From NCBI GenBank assembly GCA_001599595.1, contig BCHH01000004.1, forward strand, positions 2,802,117 to 2,866,116: a stretch of 64,000 nt of DNA, given 5' to 3'. The translations under genes and the position numbers were made by a program. Below are positions 23,135 through 35,910 of the stretch, piece by piece. The notes below the pieces were generated by a model that did not search any database, was not told where the DNA came from, and was given only the letters and a program-made list of their open reading frames with translations. The number at the start of each line of letters is the position of its first letter. The stretch's first letter is position 1. The stretch comes from Beverwykella pulmonaria (lineage: Eukaryota; Ascomycota; Dothideomycetes; Pleosporales; Melanommataceae).

Positions 23135-26100
23135 GGCGAATTAACCCTGCAACGGGCAGCGTCACCGCGGAGGACTGTTGCAAGAAACCCTCTGAGGGCG
23201 GACGCGGGCCGTCGTCAGCGCAGGTGGTGAGGAAGAACCCCTACAAAACGAATATCAAGGCAGTATGGGAAGCCTCGACGGCGCATACATGCAGAATGAG
23301 GTGGGTGGGGAGTCGAAAACCGCGGAATTCTAATTTCTAGACTGGCAGTTTGATGCTGCTGATGCAGGAGGTATGAGATTAGTTGCTGTCGAGAGGTGAG
23401 TGCAGCGTGCGTGGGGATTGAAGGAGAGTGTAAGTGGACAGATGCGAGGGTTGGGCGGAATATCGAGTAGATCTCCTGCTTGGGTCGAGCTTGCCAAGAG
23501 CTCCCGCAAGCGTGGGACCTGGAGGGAGCCAATGCTTATGGCCTAGCAAGGGTTTTGCAGTAATAACATCTAACGCCCATCTGCATCCGCCGAGGGCTGT
23601 TGGCTTTCCATCCCAGCTGCACCGCATCCCCACGTCTAGCACATGAGCTCTGTGGGGAGCGACGGGGACTACGGTCCACGTTCGATGTTGCAATTTTGTC
23701 TACAGTCAAATTGGCCTCGCTGGTGATGCTCCCTCGTGCACTGCGTGTGAATCCCAAAGCCTCCAACAACCCCGGTCCACGGACACGGCGGCAGTTCTGC
23801 CTGCCTGCGTGTATGCGTGATGTGTGCCCAGATCCACTACTCAGTCAAGCACGCTTCACGTGAGTATATTCCGAGCTACGCAGCGCTCGAGGGTGAGCAA
23901 GAAGACTGCAGCTCAGAATTTGAACCTGCACAAAGTGTGTCCGTTACAATTTTCATCCTCGTGGATGTCATCCAGCCTGCAGCCTAGTACAAATGATCGG
24001 AGAGATGGGCGGCCCCAGCGATGGCCGATGGGAGAGGAGGCGAGGAACGAAGGTCGTATGAAGTCAGGAAGCCGCTAGCCCGTTCTAGCACGACCACAAA
24101 CCGCGCACGCTCCGACATCATCAGAACAAAGGCTGCCGCATCAATCGTATTTCCTATGTTACACCTGCCCGACCTCACAATCTTGAGTGTCCCACGGTGA
24201 GTGCCGCGGCGAAGCTTGATGGGAGCAGCAGATTCACCATGTTCTGCGCTCGCGCCCGTTGCTCGCTTTTATCTCGGCTCCTTCCTGACAGGCGTGCGTT
24301 GCATCCGCGTCCACCTGGGGGTCTCAGTCGCATCAGTCTCTGTCTCAAACGGCCCGCTCTAGCACTGTCCCTTGACCGATATAGAGCTACCATTGCCACG
24401 CTCGTCGGACCTCCTTCCTTCAACGCTACCCTTCTCCATCGCCTCTCTTTGTGCCCAGTGGCGCAGTTCAGAGAGTGAATGCGGTCTGCGCTGTGCTTTG
24501 CTGGCCGCCAGGCGCCAGGAAAGGCGCTTCGCCTTGTTCCTTTATCCCCCGCAAGACTCAGGTGAAAAGCCTTTCGCCTTGTTCCTTTCATTCGCTGCTG
24601 TCAGCTAGTCTGAACTGACCTCCCTGTTATTGGCTGAATTAGCCTATGAAGTCTAGCCTCTTTCGTCCACGTCTGAACGTTCAACCGACCGCAAGCCGTC
24701 ATCCTTTGGCCGTTCTTATTCGTGTTTCATTTGCTGCGCGCCCCATCTAAATCCGTGGAAGAGCCGGCTTTGTGAGCGGCTCATGCCCAAATCGCTAGAT
24801 ATCGGATACCTGTCAGATACCGCAGAGCGGTGTTGATGCATTCTTCTTTCGCTTTGCTCGTCCTGAAGCCGGCCTGGAACGAAGCAAACCCGTAGCGTTG
24901 CGATCGAGACCAGCGCTCACGCCGTGCCCTAGCTCACTGCGGACCCCAATCTCTGCCCATCATCCTAACGCCAGCAAGAGGCCAAAAGAACTAATACAGA
25001 TCTGTACCATACGCTGAGCTCCTGTGGTGCCCCTGGGTCTTCCCACTAGCAGTCGGTCTGCTGTTCCCAGGATCGACCACCAGGAATTTCGATGATCGGG
25101 GTCCGTATACCAGCACGTGGTTCAGCTGAATATCAATACCAACCACGCACGCAAAAGACTGTGTAAGTAGTTGACATGTGTGACGATTCTTAACTCATTA
25201 GCTATGTTGTGTTGGTCCGATTACCCGTCCGTCATATGTCGGCGCTCAAGGCGCCAATTTCTCATTATCCTGGTCTTACAGCGCATCAGCAAAGAACGTC
25301 GCAAAGATTTCACAAAGATGTTGGATCCCGCATCAAATTGCCGGACTTCCGCACTAGGTTTTGATGAATTTATAATATTATGTCAGCCTTGCATGTTCGA
25401 GTAACACCACCAGTTTTAACGTTCCTAGACAGGGATCCATCCATAATAGAGCAATACCCTCCGCCTTTGTGTGTATCGATGCAACTGTCGCATTTTATTT
25501 TCCTCCTTTGTATAGCTTGCCAGGTTCTATCAATTCTTCGCACTGGAGAATCTCATGTGCTTGTTTGACATTGGAATGTCCTGTGCAGTGAGACACACGA
25601 ATTAAAAGCTGACATGACAAGTTGCTTCTTCACTCCGCTCCTATTATTTTGAAGGCCAGCCCTTTCGTCGACTGGTTGGCTACTTGTCAGTGGCACTTCA
25701 TACCAGGGCTACGTCATCAGAAGTCACATCCAACTGTGAATGGCAGTCCGCTATCTTTGCTGGGATATGCTACCTCTAGTGCAAAGTCAACTCAATCGCG
25801 GCCCGTTGGTTGAAATTTCTGTTTGCCCCAATTTCTGGAGCATTACTCCTACCTCTTGAAATCGTTGAATGATGCACGGGTTAGACATACGAGCGGTACA
25901 CAATATATTCACGGGTTCGCAGTTCATGGTGCAATAACGATGCAATTAAACAATTAGGCAGCTCTCCTAACTTTTACTACCAGATCGAGGCAGAGCAGTA
26001 TTGACGACAAGAACCCAGCACGAAACTGTATGGCGAAACACAATACCAGACTCCTCGATTGGCCCCATTGTCATTAAGGGCCGCTTTTCAAAATTCCTCC

Positions 26101-26142
26101 ATTACCGCCAAAATACCGCCCCGCCTAGAAACAACAAGGGAA
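23135..26142. other. 3 kb gene-free region
   Basis: Between the snt2 start and the 3' end of the GPI-protein gene. Reading frames are short and look random. The part next to snt2 is GC-rich and could be its promoter and leader. A 15-base direct repeat (ttcgccttgttcctt) lies at about 24525 and 24568. No tRNA, transposon or coding signal was recognised. Confidence 0.5.
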
Positions 26143-26703
26143 TCACAGAGCGAAAAGAGCAAGGAGACCAGCCAGGCCGGCACCTGCCATCTGAACGGTG
26201 TGCGAATTGGCGGCACCAGTAGGGGTAGATGAGGCGGCGGCACCAGTTGAGCCTGTGCCTGTGGGCTGAGAGCCGGTTCCTGAGGCGACTATTGCGTACT
26301 ATTAGCACAGTTGCAAGTTAGCAAAAGAAGTACACATACTGGAAGCAGCAAGAGAGCCCGTGGCGCTCGCCGCGTTGCTGGCTGCCGATGCAACTCCGGC
26401 GGCGACGGTCTGGCTGGTAGGGTAGTTGGAGAAGATGCAGGCTTGGACGCAGTCGCCGTATTTTTTGGTGGCTTCTGGGGACCCATCACCCTGGTCGCAC
26501 TTGGCAGCGCATTGAGTTGTGTCAACGACTTGTGCTGAATTGGGATGAGCCGATCCGAGGCAGGCGGCCTGGCAGTTTACATCGCCCGCCGTGCACCCGG
26601 CGACGCAGCTTTGGGATGGGCTGAGGGCGGCTTGCGTGATCGAGGCCTGGGGCACGGCAAAGACGCCGGCGACAAGAGCGAAGAGGATGGTGGAGTACTT
26701 CAT
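26143..26703 (-). CDS. Small Cys-rich secreted, GPI-anchored protein
   Basis: 169 aa in two exons (26703-26340, 26288-26143) around a 51-base intron (gtatgt donor). The signal peptide is MKYSTILFALVAGVFAVPQA. The mature part (about 20-100) has eight spaced cysteines: SCVAGC, NCQAAC, QCAAKC and DCVQAC. A Ser/Ala/Thr/Gly-rich stalk follows, then a hydrophobic C-terminus (MAGAGLAGLLALFAL) of the GPI-signal type after a small-residue site. It resembles the Ser-rich GPI-anchored proteins common in Pezizomycotina; no enzyme activity is known for them. Expected on the cell surface or in the wall. It is divergent from mph1. Confidence 0.85.
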
Positions 26704-27213
26704 GTTGATTACTTGGGTTAGACGAATATAATGGATGCGGTGCGGTGCGGAGCGATGCGATATAGAATTGATGGACGGGGTAGAAGTCAATGTTGATTAA
26801 TAGCAGTACTGATAGTGAAGCGGATGTCTGAGCGAGTGTGTGGGAAGCGAGCGACAGAATCAAAAAGCCCAAAGCGAGTGTGGGGAGCTTTGGAAGGAAC
26901 GTTGACCCAGAGGGGAGGCACGACGTATTTAATTGCAGCCGCCATGATCAGCCATCAGGGGAATCACCTCGGGTGCTTGTCGTGATTTGCAGCTGTCCTT
27001 GCTTGTTGCGGTCTGGTCTGCTTTGTTTCGTTTGTTTCCACCAGTGGCCGTCTCGCTTAGGTTGCCATTTCATGCATGACTGGGCGGCAGCGCAGGGATC
27101 CTTCCCGGACGCAGTGGCGGTGGACGCGCTAAAACACGACCTCCAAGCACGCGTCTGCCTGACTACATCCTCAATTTGAGAGCCACCACCAAACCCAAAT
27201 TGCGGCGGGAGAA
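26704..27213. other. Divergent promoter of the GPI-protein gene and mph1
   Basis: 510 bases between two outward-pointing genes. No convincing coding frame; no TATA box stands out for either gene. Confidence 0.55.
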
Positions 27214-30200
27214 ATGGACGACAGCGACGACTACGGGGATCTCGACGATACGGCCTTATTCGAGGCCGCCACCCAGTTCGAGAGGCACAACACGCCCGCA
27301 TTCCTGTCCCCGCGCCCGCTAAAACGCCGCAAGATCGCCCAGAATGAAATTACTGCGCCCATTCCACCCAGAGGACACCAGAATGGACGTCAACAGCACC
27401 GGTTGGTTCTAGATTCAGACGACAACACGAGTGACGATGCTTTTCATCCGGCTCCTGCAAGGGGACGAAGTCGAGGATTGACATCAACCGAGCTCAATGA
27501 CCAAGCTTTCTCAGCCGACGCAACGTCGACCAGCTCCATCAGGCAGCGGAAGCCCTCGCGGCCAGAGGGAAAGGAAAATGTCGAAGGAGAGAGTGATTCA
27601 CCCCAGAAAAGGCCTGCAACGAGCAAGAAGCAGGACCGCATTCACACTCCCATCACAAACATTGCTATGGAAGATTCCTTCTTCACGCAGCCTCCGCGAG
27701 AGAATTCACCACCGTGGAAAACCAGAGGTGCGATTTGGCAGAAGCCAACCGTAAACATCGGAGTACACCGCCCATCGGAGTCACAGAACTCGAAATGGAC
27801 GGGTCTTGATGCTATGGAGACTGTGGCCTTGGCTGCGAGACAATCCATATCATCGAGGCAAGTATCTCGCCCATCGGTTCCGCCGGAAGCGCCTGGCTCA
27901 CCAATAGAGATTGATGACCTGCCCAGGCGACCGACGACCATGGAGAGGGGTATAGTGTACAACCCCACAGACGAGCTGGCGGATCTGCCCTCTGACGCGT
28001 TTGCATCTTCTTCTTCTTCCTCCCCTCAGAAGCAAGACGGTGAGGTGGTCCTCCTTTCAGCCAGACGCACCAGATTAGTAGCACCACAGATCGGACTACG
28101 GCAAACGACATTATCTGGCCGTGACGGAGTTGCTGTTGATGTCCCAACATCACAGATTAATAAGCGTTATAACTTTATTGCCAACCAGAAGGAAGAGCCG
28201 CCAACTCATCACAAGCTAGACCCCGAAGCAATAAAGACATGGGTGTATCCTACTAATCTAGGAACGCAACGAGACTACCAATACAACATTGTTCATCGCG
28301 GGCTCTTCAATAATCTTCTTGTCGCTCTGCCAACTGGACTGGGAAAGACATTCATTGCCGCCACAATAATGCTGAACTGGTTTCGCTGGACAGCGGAGGC
28401 GCAGATTGTATTCGTTGCTCCAACCAAACCCCTTGTGTCTCAGCAAGTAGGAGCCTGCTTCAATATTGCCGGCATTCCACGCTCGCAGACAACCATGCTT
28501 ACCGGAGGCGTTTCGACAGGCCTCAGAGCGGAGGAGTGGGCTAGCAAGAGGGTCTTCTTCATGACACCCCAAACCATGATCAATGATCTCAAGTCTGGAA
28601 TCGCTGATCCGAAGAAGATCGTCCTTGTAGTCGTCGACGAAGCGCATAGAGCGACAGGATCGTATGCATACGTGGAAATCGTAAGCTTCATGCGACGCTT
28701 CAACCCATGCTTCCGCGTACTTGCGCTTACGGCTACGCCTGGCGACAAAGTGGAGTCCGTTCAAGAGGTGATAGACGGGTTGGACATCTCCAGGATTGAG
28801 ATCCGGACCGAGAATTCGCTGGATATCAAGCAATATGTTCACCACCGCATAGTCGACAAGCAGGTCTTCCAAAACAGCGACGAAATGGAACTATGCATGG
28901 AGCTGTACTCTCAAGCCCTGCAGCCTTGTCTCAGCAAACTAGCCGGACTCAACGCGTTCTGGAGCTCAAATCCTTTGGATCTCACTCCGTTTGGCTGCAC
29001 GCAAGCAATGTCAAAATGGTTTAAAGAGGCCGGAAGAAATGCTTCCCAACCTGTGAAAGGAATGGTCAGGGGCATTTTCTCGATACTTGCGTCCATCTCG
29101 CATGGGATGGAGTTGCTGAAGTATCACGGCATCAGACCGTTCTACACGAAGATGAAGGAGTTCAGAGACTCACAAGCACAATCGAAATCAAAGAACAAGA
29201 AAGAAATCTGCGATCACGAGAGCTTCAAGAAGCTTATGTCCACACTCCAAACATGGGTAGCAAAGGACGATTTTATTGGCCATCCGAAGCTCGAATATCT
29301 TCAGGAAGTCATTCTCCATCATTTTGTTGCTGCTAGCGATGGCCAGAACACCAATGGAGCCCCTCCCTCACAAACCCGCATTATGATCTTCGCCCACTTT
29401 CGAGATAGTGCAGAGGATATCGTGCGAGTCTTGAACAAACAGCAGCCGATGATCCGGCCGCGTGTCTTCGTTGGTCAAGCTAGCTCCAAAAACTCCGAAG
29501 GCATGGGCCAAAAGGACCAGTTGAATGTTATCGAGAAATTCAAGTCGGGCATATACAACACACTGGTGGCCACCTCCATCGGCGAGGAGGGTCTCGATAT
29601 TGGTGAGGTTGATCTTATCGTTTGTTACGATTCGAAGGCTTCTCCTATCCGCATGTTACAGCGTATGGGTAGAACCGGACGAAAGCGTGCGGGTAAGATC
29701 ATCATGCTGCAGATGGAGGGGAAAGAAGTAAATGCTCTAATTCAAGCAACGGACAACTACGAGAAAATGCAAGAGATGATCGCAGAAGGCTCGAGGTTCA
29801 GGTTCCATGATGAGATATCACGAAGGATTCTCCCTCATAATGTGCGACCTGCAGTGGATAGGCGGGTCGTCGAGATCCCACCGGAAAATTCCCAAACTGA
29901 CTGGTTACCGGAACCGAGAAAGAACGGGAGAGCGCCCAAACGACCACCGAAGAAGTTTCATATGCCTGATGGGGCCATTGCTGGCTTTGTCACCGCTGGT
30001 CGCTTGGATCAAGAGATTGCACCAAAACTTCGTGCGAAGAAGAAGGTCAAACCAGTTCTTCCAAGTGAGGAGCTCGTTGTAGCACCTCCACCAGAAAGTG
30101 TTGTGCTCAATGAGGAGGAAATGAAGGAGCTTTACATGCGATTTCAGCATCTCCCTAGTGATGATGACGATGACGACGAGAATGGCAATGAAGAAAAAGG

Positions 30201-31269
30201 ACCACAAATCGAGCCTCTGATTTTTAGTAGACACACAGCTCGGCAACGCATTCTATCTCGAACGGAATACCTGTCTGGGCCTGGGCGGGTTCGTCGGCGG
30301 TTCGTTGATACTCTTCGGCGAATGCACGCAATAGACGATGATCGTCTGGATGAGTTTAGGGCAACCTTACGTTACTCAGACTGCGATAATTCGAACCCTG
30401 AGATCAGCATCGTCGTGCCGGACAATGTAGCTGGTGCAGAACTAACAATAACAACCGAAGACGACGTGTGGGCTGATGACGACCCACCATCACCAATGCT
30501 TCCAGTGCCTAAGTCAAAACCTGGGCCTAAGCCAAAAGCAAAGGCGGTCGCCAAAGCAAAGACCTCCACTGCAAAGGTTCTTTTAGCAAAAACAACTAAC
30601 AAGGCAAAGCTGGGACCGATGCCTCAAGCAGCAAGGACAATGCCTCAAACCACAGCTCCCCAAGATCAGCCTCGCAAAGATGTTTCTACTACGACGACGC
30701 CGGCTCGTCAATCCAAAGCAATCGCAAATGAAACACTTCAAACCCCTAAGACCCCGACTTACCGCATTTCCGACTTGGTTGACGAAGCAGATCCATCGTC
30801 ACCCCCACCCACAGATCCTCACATGCGTCTCAGGTCTCAAGCCGACACTATCGGCTCCGACGACACCTTGGGTCCAAACGAAGTCCAAGACACGCAAGCA
30901 TACCGCCTAGACTCCGACCTAGTCAGCTTCATCGTCGACGACGACGAAGATATAGATATCCCAGAGTCCAGTCTTCCGCTCCCGGGCTTCAGTCTCGGGA
31001 AGGGAACACAGGCTGTGGTGGAGAGCGGCAAGCCGAAGAGGCCGACGAAGGCTGTCAAGATTTTCTCGAGCGATGAATCGGACGATGATGCGATTGTGAG
31101 TAGCGACAGTGATGATGATGCGCCTATTGTGAGGAAGGGATTGGGAGCGGGGGTGAGTCAGCCAATGGCCTTTGTTATGGACTCTGCGACAGAGGATGAG
31201 GATGAGCCGGTTGTGCAGACGAGGAAAAGGGCTCGTAGGGTTGTTGATGATGACGAGGATGACGAGTGA
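27214..31269 (+). CDS. mph1: ATP-dependent DNA helicase Mph1 (FANCM-like)
   Basis: 1351 aa in a single exon. Mph1 is the fungal FANCM orthologue, a 3'-5' helicase/translocase that remodels replication forks and dissociates D-loops in error-free repair. Seen: Walker A LPTGLGKT (about 372-379), DEAH box D475-E-A-H478, motif III LALTATPG, the helicase C-terminal lobe with motif V region (SIGEEGLDIGEVDLIVCYD) and motif VI QRMGRTGRKR (816-825). The N-terminus (about 1-330) is low-complexity, and the C-terminal third is Pro/Lys-rich with acidic patches (VVDDDEDDE end). The length is typical of Pezizomycotina Mph1. Acts in the nucleus. Confidence 0.96.
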   Translation: MDDSDDYGDLDDTALFEAATQFERHNTPAFLSPRPLKRRKIAQNEITAPIPPRGHQNGRQQHRLVLDSDDNTSDDAFHPAPARGRSRGLTSTELNDQAFSADATSTSSIRQRKPSRPEGKENVEGESDSPQKRPATSKKQDRIHTPITNIAMEDSFFTQPPRENSPPWKTRGAIWQKPTVNIGVHRPSESQNSKWTGLDAMETVALAARQSISSRQVSRPSVPPEAPGSPIEIDDLPRRPTTMERGIVYNPTDELADLPSDAFASSSSSSPQKQDGEVVLLSARRTRLVAPQIGLRQTTLSGRDGVAVDVPTSQINKRYNFIANQKEEPPTHHKLDPEAIKTWVYPTNLGTQRDYQYNIVHRGLFNNLLVALPTGLGKTFIAATIMLNWFRWTAEAQIVFVAPTKPLVSQQVGACFNIAGIPRSQTTMLTGGVSTGLRAEEWASKRVFFMTPQTMINDLKSGIADPKKIVLVVVDEAHRATGSYAYVEIVSFMRRFNPCFRVLALTATPGDKVESVQEVIDGLDISRIEIRTENSLDIKQYVHHRIVDKQVFQNSDEMELCMELYSQALQPCLSKLAGLNAFWSSNPLDLTPFGCTQAMSKWFKEAGRNASQPVKGMVRGIFSILASISHGMELLKYHGIRPFYTKMKEFRDSQAQSKSKNKKEICDHESFKKLMSTLQTWVAKDDFIGHPKLEYLQEVILHHFVAASDGQNTNGAPPSQTRIMIFAHFRDSAEDIVRVLNKQQPMIRPRVFVGQASSKNSEGMGQKDQLNVIEKFKSGIYNTLVATSIGEEGLDIGEVDLIVCYDSKASPIRMLQRMGRTGRKRAGKIIMLQMEGKEVNALIQATDNYEKMQEMIAEGSRFRFHDEISRRILPHNVRPAVDRRVVEIPPENSQTDWLPEPRKNGRAPKRPPKKFHMPDGAIAGFVTAGRLDQEIAPKLRAKKKVKPVLPSEELVVAPPPESVVLNEEEMKELYMRFQHLPSDDDDDDENGNEEKGPQIEPLIFSRHTARQRILSRTEYLSGPGRVRRRFVDTLRRMHAIDDDRLDEFRATLRYSDCDNSNPEISIVVPDNVAGAELTITTEDDVWADDDPPSPMLPVPKSKPGPKPKAKAVAKAKTSTAKVLLAKTTNKAKLGPMPQAARTMPQTTAPQDQPRKDVSTTTTPARQSKAIANETLQTPKTPTYRISDLVDEADPSSPPPTDPHMRLRSQADTIGSDDTLGPNEVQDTQAYRLDSDLVSFIVDDDEDIDIPESSLPLPGFSLGKGTQAVVESGKPKRPTKAVKIFSSDESDDDAIVSSDSDDDAPIVRKGLGAGVSQPMAFVMDSATEDEDEPVVQTRKRARRVVDDDEDDE

Positions 31270-31941
31270 CTGCATTTTGGTTAAGGATATGGGAATACCA
31301 GGGGGCATCCCAATACCGGTGAGCCTGAACGTGGAAGGCCTATCAACTGATGCTAGGGTGTACATGTGAGTTTGGAGGTTTAAAGAAGGTCGCTTCACAA
31401 GCGATTTTAGTAAGAATTACGATTTTGACCGGTCCCTACGGGGACGCCGGGGAGCCTCGAAAGTCTTCTATGTCTCCTGACAGGTATTAGAATGTATAGA
31501 TGGAGCTGTAAGCTCCCAAAAGGTACTACTTTTTGTACTATGTCCCCTTATATTAGATATCACCTTAAATCCAATGAAGGAGATAACTCTTTCCGATCAT
31601 TAAGTGGTTGGCACCTTGCAGCTGCGCACACATGATATTCTCATCATATCTAACCATATGACATGTTGCCAAACCTGTAGACAGTTGTTTCAAACCGGGT
31701 TTTTAACAGTCCATCCACTCCTCGGCAGAGGCAGAAAATGATCAGAAAATATTGTGTAAAAGAAGTAGGAAGATTTCGATAAAATGCCCTACCTACGAGT
31801 CTGCCCTTCCATGATGAAACCTAGTGGCTACAGGAGATAGTTCCTTCTCGTAAATGCAGCAAACGCAGTTTATATCCGGATAGATTCTTTTGCTATGTAT
31901 GGCTTCACCCCAAGCAGAATTTTGACTCGAGAAAATCATAA
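31270..31941. other. Convergent 3' region of mph1 and dus2
   Basis: About 670 AT-rich bases between converging genes; no recognised gene. Confidence 0.55.
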
Positions 31942-34232
<2,291 letters not shown>

Positions 34233-35254
34233 CTAGTCGGCCATTTCGCCGTCACGCTCGTCGAACTCGTCCTTAAAGTGTTTCTCAACGAATCTCCAGA
34301 GTTCTGGAAGCTCAATAATTATGGTACCAGCAGTCTTCTTACAAGTTTGTCTCAGGATTTCTAGAATCTCGATTTGTTCAAGAGCACGTCCATACCCACC
34401 ATATTCTCTCGGGTAGAACTCATCATTATTGCAGTATGAATTATGCTCGACCTACTGTGGTGGAGCAGAGTGCGAGTCTGCACTCACATACTCCTCTTCC
34501 TGGCAAAAACTATAAGTCGTTGGCCAAAGTGATTTAGGAAATGTGGCGTCTAGCTCATACTCCTCCTTTGCACCGAGTTCGCCATTACAGCGCAATATGA
34601 AATAGTACAGATGTACAATCTCCTCGGTGAAAGGAGCAGAATCCAAAGTCTAAATCTTAGGGCCATCATTTCCTATGATCCACCTGAAGAGTCCGCAAAC
34701 TGGGAAAGTTGGAGGAAGCGAAGAGCAGTTTCATGTGTACGTCGAGATTCTCAATGTTATGACACCAATTTAAGAACCCAAAGCAGAGGCTTCAATATTC
34801 AGTCTTTTCTAGTACCTGAAGGAGGACTGACACGGTCGTGGGAGTTGCGAATCCATTAAATGCCAATTTCAGCGCGGGAATAATCAACTCGTTTGGGGAT
34901 AATCCAACCCTCCCCATAGCCTCAAGAAGTACGGCAAGACGAAACATGGTTCCGGACTACGCAAAGTACTTATTTTTCGGGTCATATGACCACACTCTGC
35001 AACCATCTGGAGTTCGCTACAAGCCATAACCATCTGAAGTTGCGATTAGTTGAGATTTTTGGTGGCTCCACATGAACTCGCCCTTGAGCAATCAGTACCG
35101 TACTGGTTCCTCCCCAATTTATTTCCGATAACTCGACAGATTGTAGACCTCTACGTGAGATATGTAACGTTCTAGGAAGGTTGCCAGACCATGCTGTTTT
35201 GATTGCGAGATGTAATGAGACCACGCTCTGGATCTTGTGAAGGAATGTCGTCAT
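34233..35254 (-). pseudogene. Decayed F-box/LRR-like gene
   Basis: Read on the minus strand, separate blocks of good protein follow in order but in shifting frames. From an ATG at 35254: SVVSLHLAIKTAWSGN and GLQSVELSEINWGGTST. Next a block starting MFRLAVLLEAMGRVGLSPNE. Then NIENLDVHMKLLFASSNF and PSLRTLQVDH (a leucine-repeat pattern), then FTEEIVHLYYFILRCNGELG. The last block ends ELWRFVEKHFKDEFDERDGE before TAG at 34233. Stops and frame changes separate the blocks; assumed introns would be only 26-36 bases, too short to be likely. This pattern suits a dead F-box/LRR-type gene. The F-box itself was not found. Confidence 0.5.
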
Positions 35255-35910
35255 GCCCTTGATTGCGCTAGGCTGTCTTCGAGTCCGCAGCAGCTTATCG
35301 ACAGGAGAAAAAAACAGCCTTAAGGCAACAGATGTCCTGCTGTGAAGGTAGAAATATTTGAAAACGTCGGATTGATGTTGGCAGATTCTCTGCTTGCTAC
35401 TCCCCTTAAACTAACGTGTATGATGAACACGCTCACTGTCGGAACTCTAATCACCTAAAGCAATCCCGGAAGAGGTCATGAAGGTTTATTGCAGGTTAAC
35501 GCAACCCCACCGTATGCCACATGAAACTATGCATCATAAGTAGACCCTCCTGACTCGACATTCAAAACACAAAGAGGGCCGAGTTGACTGCACCATCGCT
35601 CACAAATCTTGCATACATACCGTAGCAAACAAGATCGCAAACATCTTCAATTAGCATTGAGCTAAAATTTTGATGTGCATTATGCCAGGTGACATTATAT
35701 TCAACTTGAGATATGCAAGCGAAAATCTTACTGCGTTCAGCCCGCCCCTCGATGCTCTCTGCGAGGATCGAGGACGTGTCGCAGACGACAATCATTATTT
35801 CCCTCCCAATGCATCAAAAGTAGCGGTAGGTCCCAAAACGCCAATTCCATGCCCGTGCCTATTCCAATGCTGTCCGTGTCCCGCTCTCCTATGTTGTCAC
35901 TAGAAAATTA
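35255..35910. other. Intergenic, nothing recognised
   Basis: About 650 AT-rich bases between the decayed gene and the 3' end of the wall-protein gene. No supported feature. Confidence 0.5.
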
